Origin: Acidobacteriota bacterium
GTDB lineage: Bacteria > Acidobacteriota > Terriglobia > Terriglobales > Acidobacteriaceae
Length of the DNA stretch: 18,428 bases
NCBI GenBank assembly: GCA_021801945.1
Contig: JAKABE010000027.1
Span: 1-18,428, forward strand
Direction: 5' to 3'
Part shown: piece after piece, positions 1 through 7,549 of the stretch
Numbering within the stretch: position 1 is the first letter of the stretch
How the letters are laid out: each line of letters opens with the position of its first letter
Notes under the pieces: model-generated
What the model saw: the letters and a program-made list of their open reading frames with translations, nothing else
Told to the model about the DNA's origin: nothing
The model's database searches: none
Position numbers and translations under genes: made by a program

Positions 1-233
1 CTTCAGGTCAAGATAGCAGACTGGAAGAAATATTCTGCAAGGCGAGGTTGAGGCCAGGGTAATCGCATGGTTGGGAAGCCTGCGAATGACTGGCTGTTTT
101 GAACACAGAAGGAGCCGGCTCGGGCGACAGAAGACGTTCATGCAATGGCCCCAGGCGCCGCGATGGTTCGCGGCATCCCGACTCACCGGAGGTTCTATAA
201 TTTGAAGCCCGTTTGATGCAAAGGAGTATTCTC
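1..233. other. Upstream region of the arabinanase gene, no convincing gene
   Basis: No convincing coding frame is visible. A + strand frame ends with TGA at 49-51 (last residues DWKKYSARRG) and could be the tail of a gene starting outside the window, but its codon use does not resemble the neighbouring genes. The notable structure is a perfect hairpin at 157-174 (7-bp arms GCCGCGA/TCGCGGC, 4-base loop TGGT), just upstream of the TATAAT at 196-201. It could end an upstream transcript, although no T-run follows, or be an operator. Confidence 0.45.
196..226 (+). promoter_or_regulatory. Probable -10 box and ribosome binding site of the arabinanase gene
   Basis: A perfect TATAAT lies at 196-201 and predicts a transcript start near 208. 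AAGGAG at 221-226 sits 7 bases before a GTG at 234. No good -35 hexamer is visible at the usual distance. The Shine-Dalgarno position is what favours GTG 234 over the in-frame TTG 213 or ATG 216 as the start. Confidence 0.55.
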
Positions 234-1280
234 GTGCGAAAGATTCTTCTGTTGCTCACCGCATTCCTGCTGATTCCCGCGGCGCCTCTTTTCAGCCAGA
301 AGCCTCATGCGTTGGTCCTGAGCGGCGATTTTCCCTTTACCCACGACCCCTCGATCGCTCACGAGGGAGACACCTACTATGTTTTCTCCACGACCATGCG
401 CGCGAAGGAAGGACAGTTGCCTATCCGCTGCTCTCACGATCTGCACGCCTGGAAAAGGTGCGGGTATGTCTTTCAGCAGATTCCGGAGTGGATTCAGCGA
501 GCAAGCCCTGAGACAAAGGGCCTTTGGGCGCCGGACATCTCTTATTTCCACGGCGAATATCATCTCTACTACGCTTACTCGCGGTTTGGCGTAAATACAT
601 CCGGGATCGCTTTGGCCACCAACGAAACACTCGATCCCAAGAGTCCGAAGTACCGCTGGCAGGACCGCGGCTTGGTACTGAAGTCGACGCGCGCGGATGA
701 CTACAACGCCATCGATCCGAATATCGTGCTCGACGCAAAGGGGCAGCCATGGCTGTCTTTCGGCAGTTTCTGGGACGGCATCAAGATGCGCCGGATCGAT
801 GCGGCGACCGGCAAGCCCTCTGCCAGCGATCCCACGCTCTATTCGCTCGCCCGGCGCGTGAGGCCGTCCAACCCGGCTCCGGCCAAGCCCGGCCTGCCTG
901 CCGACTGGCAAGCCATTGAGGCGCCCTTCCTTGTACGGCACAACAACTTTTACTACTTATTTGTCTCCTACGGATTATGCTGCCGCGGAACCAGGAGCAC
1001 TTACCGCATCATGTTCGGCCGGTCTCGCAAAGTTACGGGCCCCTATGTGGATGAGACCGGCAAACCGATGCTGGAGGGCGGCGCAACCCAACTCATGGCG
1101 GGCAACAGCCGCTGGGTGGGCCCGGGCGGCGAGTCAATCCTGCAGCGGGCGGAAGGCGACTTGATTGTCTTTCATGCCTACGACGCCATTACCGGCAAAC
1201 CCGCGCTGCAAATCTCAACCCTGACCTGGCAGAACGGCTGGCCGCACGCGGCGCTGGGAACCACCGGCAAATCGAGATGA
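234..1280 (+). CDS. Secreted GH43 arabinan endo-1,5-alpha-L-arabinosidase
   Basis: A 348-residue exported glycoside hydrolase of family 43, expected to cut alpha-1,5 links in the arabinan side chains of pectin by the inverting mechanism. Seen in the sequence: a signal peptide in the first ~22 residues (basic RK, then a leucine/alanine-rich core ending APLFS), and the three acidic residues of the five-bladed propeller: D38 in HDPS (general base), D161 in AIDPN (pKa modulator) and E229 in IEAPF (general acid). LWAPDIS, FGSFWDGI and SYGLCCRG are typical of endo-arabinanases rather than xylosidases. H314 in FHAYD matches the metal-binding His of the family. Length fits a single catalytic domain with no carbohydrate-binding module. 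GTG 234 is chosen because AAGGAG precedes it by 7 bases and it gives a clean signal peptide; TTG 213 and ATG 216 are alternatives. No other arabinose-utilisation gene is nearby. The family is secure; exact linkage specificity is inferred. Confidence 0.9.
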   Translation: MRKILLLLTAFLLIPAAPLFSQKPHALVLSGDFPFTHDPSIAHEGDTYYVFSTTMRAKEGQLPIRCSHDLHAWKRCGYVFQQIPEWIQRASPETKGLWAPDISYFHGEYHLYYAYSRFGVNTSGIALATNETLDPKSPKYRWQDRGLVLKSTRADDYNAIDPNIVLDAKGQPWLSFGSFWDGIKMRRIDAATGKPSASDPTLYSLARRVRPSNPAPAKPGLPADWQAIEAPFLVRHNNFYYLFVSYGLCCRGTRSTYRIMFGRSRKVTGPYVDETGKPMLEGGATQLMAGNSRWVGPGGESILQRAEGDLIVFHAYDAITGKPALQISTLTWQNGWPHAALGTTGKSR

Positions 1281-1725
1281 TCCACAGCATGAGGCGAACT
1301 CGGTTGCGGCACCGGAAACGACCTCCATAGATCCCACGGCACGCCACCACGATTGGGATGGCGGCGGCGGGAGCTACTTTTCTGAGTTCCACGTGCGAGG
1401 AGCGACGGATATCTGGATCCCCGGCGCACAAACTTTTGTTGGGACGAAGGCCCAGGAGGCTTGTGGAGATTGCTTCAGCCCGCGCCCCACTCGGTGGGAG
1501 GGTTCGGCGGCCGTGTGCTGGTTCCAAAGCCTCGGCCGGGATGCCGCAACCCTCTTTCCGCACGAAGAGAGCAACCGCGGGCCCTTTGACTCCGCCGCCG
1601 CGGCGGCCTTTGCTCAGGATGACTGGCAGTGAGCGAGTGGCCGATTCTTCGTTCGCTCCCATGAACGGAGCGGCCCGTTGAAGCTTCAGGAATACGGGAC
1701 GCGGGGTGCGGGCGCGGCTGCGAAG
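1281..1725. repeat. Gene-free convergent gap, probable dispersed intergenic repeat
   Basis: This 445-base gap lies between two converging genes (arabinanase + and accC -). Several short frames cross it on both strands, but none has a ribosome binding site or a recognisable protein. The segment from about 1357 to 1665 reads like the long dispersed sequences common between genes in acidobacterial genomes, including a final block CTTTGCTCAGGATGACT near 1608-1624. It contains a perfect 14-bp palindrome GCCGCCGCGGCGGC at 1594-1607 and a small hairpin CCCAC-TCG-GTGGG at 1486-1498. That it is repeated elsewhere is recalled from general familiarity and cannot be shown from one copy. Confidence 0.45.
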
Positions 1726-3087
1726 CTACTTTGCGGATTCGTTTCCCTTTGCCAGGAAGCGCTCCATGAAGCCGGTGTCGAACTTCCCTTCCCTGAACCC
1801 TTCATTCTGGAAGATGGCCTGGTGGAGAGGGATGGTGGTGTGGACGCCTTCGACGATGAACTGACCGAGGGCACGCGACATCTTGGCGATGGCTTCGGCG
1901 CGGTCGTGGCCGTAGACGATGAGCTTGGCGATGAGGGAGTCGTAGTAGGGCGGGATGACGCCTTCAGCGTAGAGAGCCGTGTCGACGCGGACGCCGTTGC
2001 CGCCCGGGACGTGGAAGGCGGTGATCTGGCCGGCCGAGGGGGTGAACTTTTCGGGATGCTCGGCGTTGACGCGGCACTCGATGGCGTGGCCGCGGATTTC
2101 AAGCCTGGGCGGGAGGATTGTGTCGAGGCGCGCGCCGGCCGCGATGCGAAGTTGGGCCTTGACCAGATCGACGCCGGTGATGGCCTCGGTGACCGGGTGC
2201 TCGACCTGGATGCGGGTGTTCATCTCAATGAAGTAGAGATGATGATCCTGGTCCATGAGGAACTCGACGGTGCCGCAGTTCTGGTAGCCGATCTCGGACA
2301 TGCAGCGGCAGAGGGTGTGGCCGATCTCCTCGCGGAGCTTGGGCGAGACCTGGAGCGAAGGCGCTTCTTCAATGAGCTTTTGATGGCGGCGCTGGATGGA
2401 GCACTCGCGTTCGAAGAGCGAGGCCACGTTGCCGTGCTCGTCGGCCAGGATCTGGAACTCGATGTGGCGGGGGTTCTCGACGAACTTTTCCATGTACAGC
2501 TCACCGTTGCCGAAGGCGCCGGCGGCCTCGGCGTTGGCGGCGTGGAAGAGGTTAGCCATCTCTTCGGGCGCGCGCACGACTCTCATGCCGCGCCCGCCTC
2601 CGCCGGCCTTGGCCTTGAGGATGACCGGGTAGCCGATCTTCCTGGCCCAATGCTGGGCATCCTCGGCGGTATCAAGAACGCCGTCGGAGCCTGGCAGGAT
2701 GGGCACATGGGCCTTTTTCATGGCCTGGCGGGCTTTTTCCTTTTCGCCCATCAGGCGTGTGACCTCGGGCGGAGGTCCGATGAACTTGATGTTGGAGGCG
2801 CGGCAGACCTCGGCGAAGTTGGCGTTCTCGCTGAGCAGGCCGTAGCCGGGATGGATGGCCTCGACATCGGCGATTTCGGCGGCAGAGATGACGGCGGGGA
2901 TGTTGAGATAGCTATCGGCGGCGCGCGGCGGGCCGATGCAGATGGCTTCGTCAGCAAAGCGGACATGCAGGGAATTGCGGTCAGCCTCGCTGTAGATGGC
3001 AACGGTACGGATGCCCAGCTCGCGGCAGGCGTTCATGACGCGAAGCGCGATTTCACCACGATTAGCAATTAGGACTTTACGAAACAT
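1726..3087 (-). CDS. accC: Acetyl-CoA carboxylase, biotin carboxylase subunit
   Basis: A 453-residue ATP-grasp enzyme (E. coli AccC is 449) that carboxylates the biotin on AccB using ATP and bicarbonate, the first half of malonyl-CoA synthesis in the cytoplasm. The N-terminal biotin-carboxylase domain starts [13 protein letters not shown]. The glycine-rich ATP loop GGGGRGM is at 162-168 with K159 or nearby for phosphate contact. HIEFQILAD is at 208-216. The metal/bicarbonate site [16 protein letters not shown] holds E288, R292, Q294 and E296, the same numbers as E. coli. [10 protein letters not shown] carries the biotin-contacting Arg near 339. The C-terminal domain is complete. ATG 3087 has no Shine-Dalgarno; it follows accB by 49 bases that carry an 8-bp tandem repeat, so expression may depend on coupling with accB. 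It is probably the last gene of the peptidase-accB-accC operon. No residue is missing. Confidence 0.97.
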   Translation of the reverse strand: MFRKVLIANRGEIALRVMNACRELGIRTVAIYSEADRNSLHVRFADEAICIGPPRAADSYLNIPAVISAAEIADVEAIHPGYGLLSENANFAEVCRASNIKFIGPPPEVTRLMGEKEKARQAMKKAHVPILPGSDGVLDTAEDAQHWARKIGYPVILKAKAGGGGRGMRVVRAPEEMANLFHAANAEAAGAFGNGELYMEKFVENPRHIEFQILADEHGNVASLFERECSIQRRHQKLIEEAPSLQVSPKLREEIGHTLCRCMSEIGYQNCGTVEFLMDQDHHLYFIEMNTRIQVEHPVTEAITGVDLVKAQLRIAAGARLDTILPPRLEIRGHAIECRVNAEHPEKFTPSAGQITAFHVPGGNGVRVDTALYAEGVIPPYYDSLIAKLIVYGHDRAEAIAKMSRALGQFIVEGVHTTIPLHQAIFQNEGFREGKFDTGFMERFLAKGNESAK

Positions 3088-3093
3088 ACGATC

Positions 3094-3121
3094 AGCGAGT
3101 TAGCAAGTCAGCGAGTTAGCG
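3094..3121. repeat. 8-bp tandem repeat between accB and accC
   Basis: On the + strand the units AGCGAGTT, AGCAAGTC and AGCGAGTT follow each other at 3094-3117 with the start of a fourth (AGCG). Seen another way, the 12-mer CAGCGAGTTAGC occurs at 3093-3104 and 3109-3120. The repeat fills most of the 49-base accB-accC junction, in the place where an accC ribosome binding site would be expected. Confidence 0.8.
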
Positions 3122-3136
3122 CGCTCTGCTCGACGG

Positions 3137-3619
3137 CTAGTCGAGGCGGATGGTAAAGAGCGGCTGGCCAAATTCGATGGCCTGGCCGTTGGAGACCAGA
3201 CATTTAACAACTTCGCCGGAGGCGTCGGACTCGATTTCGTTCATCAGCTTCATGGCCTCGACGATGCAGAGGATCTGGCCCCTCTCGACGCGGTCGCCGG
3301 GAGAGACGAAGGAAGCGGCTCCGGGCGAAGGAGAACCATAGAAGGTGCCGACGATGGGCGACTTCACCGTGTGCAGGCCCTGCTCCGGAGGCGCGGCCGC
3401 GTTCGCGGCGGGCACCACGCTCGCGGCAGCCTGCGCGACAGCGGGCGGCGCGGAGGCCAGCAAGCGGGCGAGATCGCCAAGGCTGGATGGGGCGCTCTCG
3501 TGGGTGTGAAACTTGAGGCGTATCTTCAAGTCGCCGCGGTCCAGATCGAATTCGGCGACCTGATGAGCCTTAAGAAAGTTGATAAGTTGAGTCAGATCCT
3601 CGATATCTTCTGGTTTCAT
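3137..3619 (-). CDS. accB: Acetyl-CoA carboxylase, biotin carboxyl carrier protein
   Basis: A 160-residue carrier that holds the biotin carboxylated by AccC and passes the carboxyl group to the carboxyltransferase. The N-terminal part (PEDIEDLTQLINFLKAH) is the usual AccB helical segment. It is followed by an Ala/Pro-rich flexible linker (about residues 45-80) and the C-terminal biotinyl domain (about 83-160). The biotinylated Lys is K124 in CIVEAMKLMNEI. The thumb-like SPIVGTFYGSPSPGAASFV is that of bacterial AccB rather than of pyruvate-carboxylase-type domains. ATG 3619 is chosen because AAGGA stands about 6 bases upstream and the protein then begins MKPEDIEDL like other AccB; the frame stays open to 3664 but that would overlap the peptidase gene. 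It lies 41 bases after the peptidase stop and 49 before accC. Confidence 0.95.
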   Translation of the reverse strand: MKPEDIEDLTQLINFLKAHQVAEFDLDRGDLKIRLKFHTHESAPSSLGDLARLLASAPPAVAQAAASVVPAANAAAPPEQGLHTVKSPIVGTFYGSPSPGAASFVSPGDRVERGQILCIVEAMKLMNEIESDASGEVVKCLVSNGQAIEFGQPLFTIRLD

Positions 3620-3660
3620 TCGTTCCTTAGCTTTCATCCGTGCAGTCGGTTTCGTACAGC

Positions 3661-4752
3661 TCAAAGCTCGATAAGCGCCTTAGGGGCGGGCGTCAGCACC
3701 TGGCCTCCATTGCGGGTTACGGCCACCATATCCTCGATGCGGATGCCAAACTGGCCGGCCAGGTAAATTCCCGGCTCGATGGTGACCACCATGCCCGGCT
3801 GGAGCCTGGCGGACTGTGCGGCCCCGATCTTGGGCGGCTCGTGAATCTCCAAGCCCACTCCATGGCCGGTGGAGTGCGAAAATGCCTTTGCCCATCCCTC
3901 CCGCCGCAAGATGTTGCGCGCGGCTTCATCCACATCCCCGCAACGAACGCCGGCGGCCACCGCAGCTACTGCTGCCTCCTGGGCTTCGAGCACGGCCTGA
4001 TAAGCACGACGCTGGCCGGGCTGGGGATTGCCCAGGAAAACGGTGCGGGTCATGTCGGAGCAATAACCCTTGTGGATTATACCGAAGTCGAGCGTGAGGA
4101 AGCCTCTGCGGGGCAGGCGGTTGGCGGTGGCGCGGGCGTGGGGCAAGGCGGAACGTTGTCCGGAGGCGACGATGGTTTCAAAGGACATGCCCTCGGCACC
4201 AAGCAGGCGGGCTTGATGTTCCAACTCGGCGGCGACCTCAATTTCGCGCAGGCCGGGGCGGAGAAAGCCGAGGATGTGATCAAAGAGCTTGCAGCCCACG
4301 AGCGCGGCTTCAATCATGAGGGCCAGCTCGGCCTCGTCCTTAATGGAGCGCAGCGGCTCCACGAGCGAGGCCGCGAGGGGCACGAGCAATCCGCGGCGAA
4401 GGCGGGCGGGCAGAGCCGCCTTCCAACGGGCGAGATCGGCCACGGTTGTGCAGGCGGGATCGAAGCCCAGAGTCGCGACGCCCGGCTGCGCGGCCAACCA
4501 TTCAATGGCGGCGACAGTGGGAGATACGGAGACGGTTTCGACGGTGGCGGCGCGAACCTCTTCGGCGGCCTGCGCGGTGTAGCGGCCGTCGGTGAAGAGG
4601 CGCGCCTTCCAGCGGGTGACGGCGAGAGCCGCGCTGGAGCCGGTGAATCCGCAGAGATAGCGGAGGTCGGGTAGATGCCCGACGAGAAGCCCTGAGAGGC
4701 CGGCGCGCGCCAGCTTGCGGCGCAGCGCACCCATGCGGCGGAAGTGATCCAC
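3661..4752 (-). CDS. Xaa-Pro aminopeptidase/dipeptidase (M24 family)
   Basis: A 363-residue cytoplasmic metallopeptidase expected to remove N-terminal residues before proline. It has a creatinase-like N-terminal domain (about 8-135; PDLRYLCGFTGSSAAL, LFTDGRY) and a pita-bread catalytic domain (about 140-363). All five dinuclear-metal ligands are present: D222 in LDFG, D233 in CSDMTRT, H297 in STGHGVGLEIHE, E326 in IEPGIY and E340 in RIEDM. The size matches short bacterial PepQ/YpdF-like enzymes rather than the ~440-residue PepP. The start is uncertain: GTG 4752 and ATG 4734 are both in frame and neither has a good Shine-Dalgarno. In many bacteria a peptidase of this family precedes efp-accB-accC; here efp is absent and accB follows directly, so the three genes are probably one transcript. 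Confidence 0.92.
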   Translation of the reverse strand: MDHFRRMGALRRKLARAGLSGLLVGHLPDLRYLCGFTGSSAALAVTRWKARLFTDGRYTAQAAEEVRAATVETVSVSPTVAAIEWLAAQPGVATLGFDPACTTVADLARWKAALPARLRRGLLVPLAASLVEPLRSIKDEAELALMIEAALVGCKLFDHILGFLRPGLREIEVAAELEHQARLLGAEGMSFETIVASGQRSALPHARATANRLPRRGFLTLDFGIIHKGYCSDMTRTVFLGNPQPGQRRAYQAVLEAQEAAVAAVAAGVRCGDVDEAARNILRREGWAKAFSHSTGHGVGLEIHEPPKIGAAQSARLQPGMVVTIEPGIYLAGQFGIRIEDMVAVTRNGGQVLTPAPKALIEL

Positions 4753-4848
4753 TGGGAAAGGATAACAGGGGCTAAGCGGGATTCAGGCCATCACCGGCTG
4801 GGAAAACGCGACGGGAGGCAGGGAGCCTTGCCGCGGAGTTGGCGAAGC

Positions 4849-4871
4849 AGCCCGGCCGCGCGCCGGGCTCA
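4849..4871 (-). terminator. Hairpin at the end of the deaminase gene
   Basis: A perfect inverted repeat with 8-bp arms AGCCCGGC (4849-4856) and GCCGGGCT (4862-4869) and a 5-base loop touches the deaminase stop codon (4869-4871). On the minus strand no T-run follows, so it may only weaken read-through or protect the 3' end instead of acting as a full intrinsic terminator. Confidence 0.4.
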
Positions 4872-5348
4872 GTATTCGACCTTGCCGGGCGAGGCGATCC
4901 AGGCGGCGAAGCTGGCCCAGGCTTCATCGCCGAGCAATTGGGTGGCAGGAAGGGTGCGCTGGCCGCTGCTTTTGCGCAGCTCGCTGTAGAAGAAAGCATC
5001 GTCAAAGCCGGCACGGGCGGCGTCGGCGGCGCTGGCGCCGTAGTAGATGGCGCCAATGCGCGCCCAATAGGCAGCCGCCAGGCACATGGGGCAGGGCTCA
5101 CAACTGGTGTAGAGCTCGCAGCCGGACAGCGTAAAGCTTCCCAGAGCTTTGGCGGCGGCACGGATGGCGTTGACCTCCGCATGCGCGGTGGGGTCATGGG
5201 TAACGGTTACCGTGTTCGCACCCTCGCCCACGATCCGCCCATCGCGCGCCACCAAGGCGCCAAATGGGCCACCCGCGCCCTTGAGCACGTTCTCCGTGGC
5301 TAATTGAATGGCGCGGCGCAAATATTGCGGATTGGCGTTGCGGGCCAT
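4869..5348 (-). CDS. Guanine deaminase-like zinc nucleoside/base deaminase
   Basis: A 159-residue member of the cytidine/deoxycytidylate deaminase fold, closest in pattern to the small GuaD of Bacillus (156 residues), which converts guanine to xanthine for purine salvage. Seen: GGPFGALVARDG near residue 26, the HAE motif (zinc ligand H56, proton shuttle E58) in PTAHAEVNAIR, and the zinc cysteines C86 and C89 in SCEPCPMC. GFDDAFFYSE near the C-terminus resembles the GuaD tail rather than the tRNA deaminase TadA. ATG 5348 is chosen because GGAG lies 9 bases upstream and the length then fits GuaD; earlier ATGs at 5363 and 5402 lack a ribosome binding site. It follows the DJ-1 gene by 81 bases on the same strand and is 116 bases ahead of the peptidase gene. 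The substrate is inferred; another purine or a nucleoside is possible. Confidence 0.85.
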   Translation of the reverse strand: MARNANPQYLRRAIQLATENVLKGAGGPFGALVARDGRIVGEGANTVTVTHDPTAHAEVNAIRAAAKALGSFTLSGCELYTSCEPCPMCLAAAYWARIGAIYYGASAADAARAGFDDAFFYSELRKSSGQRTLPATQLLGDEAWASFAAWIASPGKVEY

Positions 5349-5429
5349 GCAAGTCTGCTCCATCGGTTGTCGAGTCTTGATGACAGAAACAGTATGGCAC
5401 AAGATTTTTGACGGCCAGGAGAGCCGGTT

Positions 5430-6029
5430 TCAGGCGACGCGCGTCTGCGCGGAAGCCAGATGGCCCTCGAGCACCTCAAGGAACCGCGCCAGCCACGCCG
5501 GCTGCGCGGTCCAAGCCGGGCCGGTAACGAAATTGCAGTCCACAACCGCGTCCGTAAAAGCTACGGGGACGTAGGTTCCCCCGGCCAGTTTCACCTCCGG
5601 CGCGCAGGCCGGATACGCGTTGACCCTGCGGCCCTGGAGCACATCCGCGGCGGCCAGCAGTTGCGCGCCGTGGCAGAGCGCGGCGATGGGCTTGTTGGCC
5701 TGGGCAAAGTGGCGGACCACATCGAGAACCTTGTCATTCAGGCGCAGATACTCAGGCGCGCGGCCGCCGGGAATCAGCAAGCCATCGTACTGGGCGGGGT
5801 CGATTTCGGCGAAGGTGGCGTTGAGCGTGAAATTGTGTCCCGGCTTTTCGCTGTAGGTCTGATCGCCCTCGAAGTCGTGAATGGCGGTGCGGATGGTTTC
5901 ACCCGCCTTCTTGCCGGGACACACGGCGTGGACCGTGTGGCCGACCATCTGCAACGCCTGGAAGGGAACCATCGCCTCGTAATCCTCAACAAAATCGCCG
6001 GTCAGGAGCAAAAGCTTTGCGGATTTCAT
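5430..6029 (-). CDS. DJ-1/PfpI family protein
   Basis: A 199-residue protein of the class I glutamine-amidotransferase-like (DJ-1/PfpI/ThiJ) superfamily. The nucleophile-elbow cysteine C119 followed by H120 is in ALCHGAQLL, and an acidic residue (E15 or E18) in [17 protein letters not shown] is the usual partner. [13 protein letters not shown] is the family's loop before the elbow. Members include intracellular peptidases, glyoxalases, deglycase-like and stress proteins; the sequence does not decide which. There is no signal peptide. ATG 6029 is selected because GGAGG stands 8 bases upstream; a longer open frame to 6221 lacks such support and would run into the divergent glycosylase gene. It may be the first gene of the minus-strand cluster that continues with the deaminase. 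Confidence 0.88.
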   Translation of the reverse strand: MKSAKLLLLTGDFVEDYEAMVPFQALQMVGHTVHAVCPGKKAGETIRTAIHDFEGDQTYSEKPGHNFTLNATFAEIDPAQYDGLLIPGGRAPEYLRLNDKVLDVVRHFAQANKPIAALCHGAQLLAAADVLQGRRVNAYPACAPEVKLAGGTYVPVAFTDAVVDCNFVTGPAWTAQPAWLARFLEVLEGHLASAQTRVA

Positions 6030-6142
6030 CGCATCATCCTCCGATCCCAAGTTTGCCACAGGATGGGGGCAGGCGTGGTAGAGACATTGCAAAGCCACGC
6101 GCTCAGGCTGCATTTGCACGCAAGCGGCGGCTGGAGCCGCTA

Positions 6143-6148
6143 TAGAAT
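6143..6148 (+). promoter_or_regulatory. Probable -10 box placed for a leaderless glycosylase mRNA
   Basis: TAGAAT (inside TATAGAAT, 6141-6148) ends 6 bases before the ATG at 6155, so transcription would begin at or next to the A of the start codon. No Shine-Dalgarno exists. A 6-bp dyad AGCGGC/GCCGCT (6123-6128/6136-6141) lies immediately upstream, and a second dyad GCGTGG/CCACGC (6073-6078/6095-6100) is in the middle of the divergent spacer. No good -35 is visible. Confidence 0.35.
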
Positions 6149-6154
6149 CTCTCC

Positions 6155-6889
6155 ATGACCCGTACAGCGGCGACTCTTGAGATTTTGAACAGGCAGATTG
6201 TCGCGTGCAATCGCTGTGCACGGCTGCGGGCGCATTGCGCGGAAGTGGCGCGGGTGCGGCGACGGGCGTACGCGGATTGGGAGTACTGGGGCAGGCCGGT
6301 GCCGTCGTTCGGCGACCAGCGGGCGCGGGTGCTGGCGCTGGGCCTGGCGCCGGGCGCGCACGGCTCCAACCGCACCGGACGTCCCTTCACGGGCGACGGC
6401 TCGGGAGACTTTCTCTATCCTGTACTGCACGAGGCGGGGTTTGCCTCCCAGCCTCGCGCGGTTTCGCGCGAGGACGGGATGAATCTGACCGGGCTGTGGA
6501 TCACCTCCGTGGTGCGCTGCGCTCCGCCAGCCAACAAGCCTTCGCCAGAAGAGTTGCGCAACTGCTCTCGCTGGCTCGACCGGGAGATGAGCCTGCTCGG
6601 CAACCTGCGCGTGGTGGTCTGCCTGGGGCGGATCGCCTTCGACGGGCTGCTGGCTTATGCGCGCCGCGCCGGCGTGTTCGAGGGGGCCGGGAACCGCTTG
6701 CGCGCGGGCCTGGTATTCGCGCATGGCGCCGAGCACACGCTGCCCGGCGGGCTCCGGGTGATCGCCAGCTATCATCCTTCACTGCAAAACACCAACACCG
6801 GCAAGCTGACGCGGGCCATGCTGCTCGAGGTCTTCAACCGCGCGCGGGAAATGGCGGATTTGCCGGTACGCGGCGGAAGCAAGAGCTAG
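6155..6889 (+). CDS. Family 5 uracil-DNA glycosylase (UdgB type)
   Basis: A 244-residue DNA repair enzyme that removes uracil, and in this family also other deaminated bases, from DNA. The four cysteines of the [4Fe-4S] cluster are C18 and C21 (ACNRC), C122 (VVRCAPP) and C137 (RNCSRW). Motif A is [14 protein letters not shown] at 63-76, the family-5 form in which the catalytic polar residue of other glycosylases is replaced by a small one, and [13 protein letters not shown] follows. The second active-site motif [15 protein letters not shown] is at 205-219. The length matches known UdgB proteins (about 220-250). There is no Shine-Dalgarno before ATG 6155, and a TAGAAT sits where the -10 of a leaderless mRNA would be. 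It is followed 31 bases later by a cupin gene on the same strand. Confidence 0.93.
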   Translation: MTRTAATLEILNRQIVACNRCARLRAHCAEVARVRRRAYADWEYWGRPVPSFGDQRARVLALGLAPGAHGSNRTGRPFTGDGSGDFLYPVLHEAGFASQPRAVSREDGMNLTGLWITSVVRCAPPANKPSPEELRNCSRWLDREMSLLGNLRVVVCLGRIAFDGLLAYARRAGVFEGAGNRLRAGLVFAHGAEHTLPGGLRVIASYHPSLQNTNTGKLTRAMLLEVFNRAREMADLPVRGGSKS

Positions 6890-6920
6890 GCCGAAACCGG
6901 CGGGGCGAAGGGACGAAAGA

Positions 6921-7403
6921 ATGGCTGATTTTTCCGAGGAGATGCTCAAGCGCGCGGTGGGCGAAGAGGTAGTTGCGAGAAAGCGGCGGCAGAGTCCCGT
7001 CGATCATTGGACACAGGCGGTACTGCTGGAGCGGTCGGGATATCTGCGCAAGATGGCAAGGCTCGGCAGCGGGGCGGCCAGCGAGACGCTGCACGAGTAT
7101 CCCCGGCACACGGCCATGCTCTCGTTTCGCAGCCGCAGCGGCGAGGCCCAGGTGCACGAGGAATTCGCCGATTACATCTATGTGCTGGCGGGGGCAGCGA
7201 CTCTGGCGATGGGCGGAATGGTGACCGGCGCGCGAACTGTCGCACCCGGCGAAATGCGCGGAGACGCGATCGAGGGCGGAGAACGCCAGGAACTGCGGGC
7301 GGGAGATTTGGTGCACGTTCCGGCAGGCGTGCCTCACCAGATGCTTTTGGCTGGGGACAAGACGATTGCGTGCTTTGTGCTGAAGGTGCAGGAGGCAGGT
7401 TAG
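6921..7403 (+). CDS. Single cupin-domain protein
   Basis: A 160-residue cytoplasmic protein with one small beta-barrel cupin domain (about residues 60-155). Cupin motif 1 is represented by QVHEEFADYIYVLAGAATL (H79 and acidic residues after it) and motif 2 by GDLVHVPAGVPHQ with H139 as the likely metal ligand. The first motif is shorter of histidines than the classic HxH form, so metal binding may be altered. The segment WTQAVLLERSGYLRKMARLG before the barrel is not one I can assign. AAGGGA lies about 8 bases before ATG 6921, and the gene probably shares a transcript with the glycosylase upstream. The substrate is unknown; a sugar or small-molecule binding or isomerase role is possible but nothing in the sequence fixes it. 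Confidence 0.85.
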   Translation: MADFSEEMLKRAVGEEVVARKRRQSPVDHWTQAVLLERSGYLRKMARLGSGAASETLHEYPRHTAMLSFRSRSGEAQVHEEFADYIYVLAGAATLAMGGMVTGARTVAPGEMRGDAIEGGERQELRAGDLVHVPAGVPHQMLLAGDKTIACFVLKVQEAG

Positions 7404-7549
7404 CAGTCCGCGGTTGGCGAGGATCCCGGCGCTGGGCAGACACGGTCTCGCGATCGCGCCGAAGGCCGAGGATGGGCGCGAGTGGGACGACGCGAGGCAT
7501 GTGAAATTGACCCTTGGAGGTTTTTCCTGTCACCAAGGCGTACTTTCCG
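7404..7549. other. Convergent spacer with a possible two-way hairpin
   Basis: This spacer lies between the cupin stop (+) and the stop of the small secreted protein (-). The inverted repeat CCTTGG (7512-7517)/CCAAGG (7533-7538), with a small inner AGG/CCT pairing around TTTTT, could end transcripts from either side, but it is short and GC-poor. A 10-bp palindrome CGCGATCGCG is at 7449-7458. No gene is evident. Confidence 0.3.

Noticed and set aside
1..51. C-terminal tail of a gene entering from the left edge on +
   Set aside because: Only 16 codons before a stop, with codon use unlike the neighbours. It cannot be distinguished from chance.
1189..1681. Short frames on both strands in the convergent gap as real proteins
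   Set aside because: They have no ribosome binding site, their compositions are Arg/Pro-rich, and they match the look of spurious proteins translated from dispersed intergenic sequence.
1678..3072. A 464-codon open frame on + opposite accC
   Set aside because: accC is certain from its active-site motifs. The + frame gives an Asp/Gly/Val-rich sequence typical of a shadow.
3640..4674. A 344-codon open frame on + opposite the Xaa-Pro peptidase
   Set aside because: The minus-strand frame has all five metal ligands of the M24 family; the + frame has no recognisable motif.
6205..6972. A 255-codon + frame overlapping the glycosylase
   Set aside because: It is a different frame of the same DNA, Arg/Gly/Ala-rich. 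The glycosylase frame has the FeS cysteines and both catalytic motifs.
7449..7458. CGCGATCGCG palindrome as a regulatory site
   Set aside because: A single GC-rich palindrome in a convergent spacer is expected by chance, and no promoter is near it.
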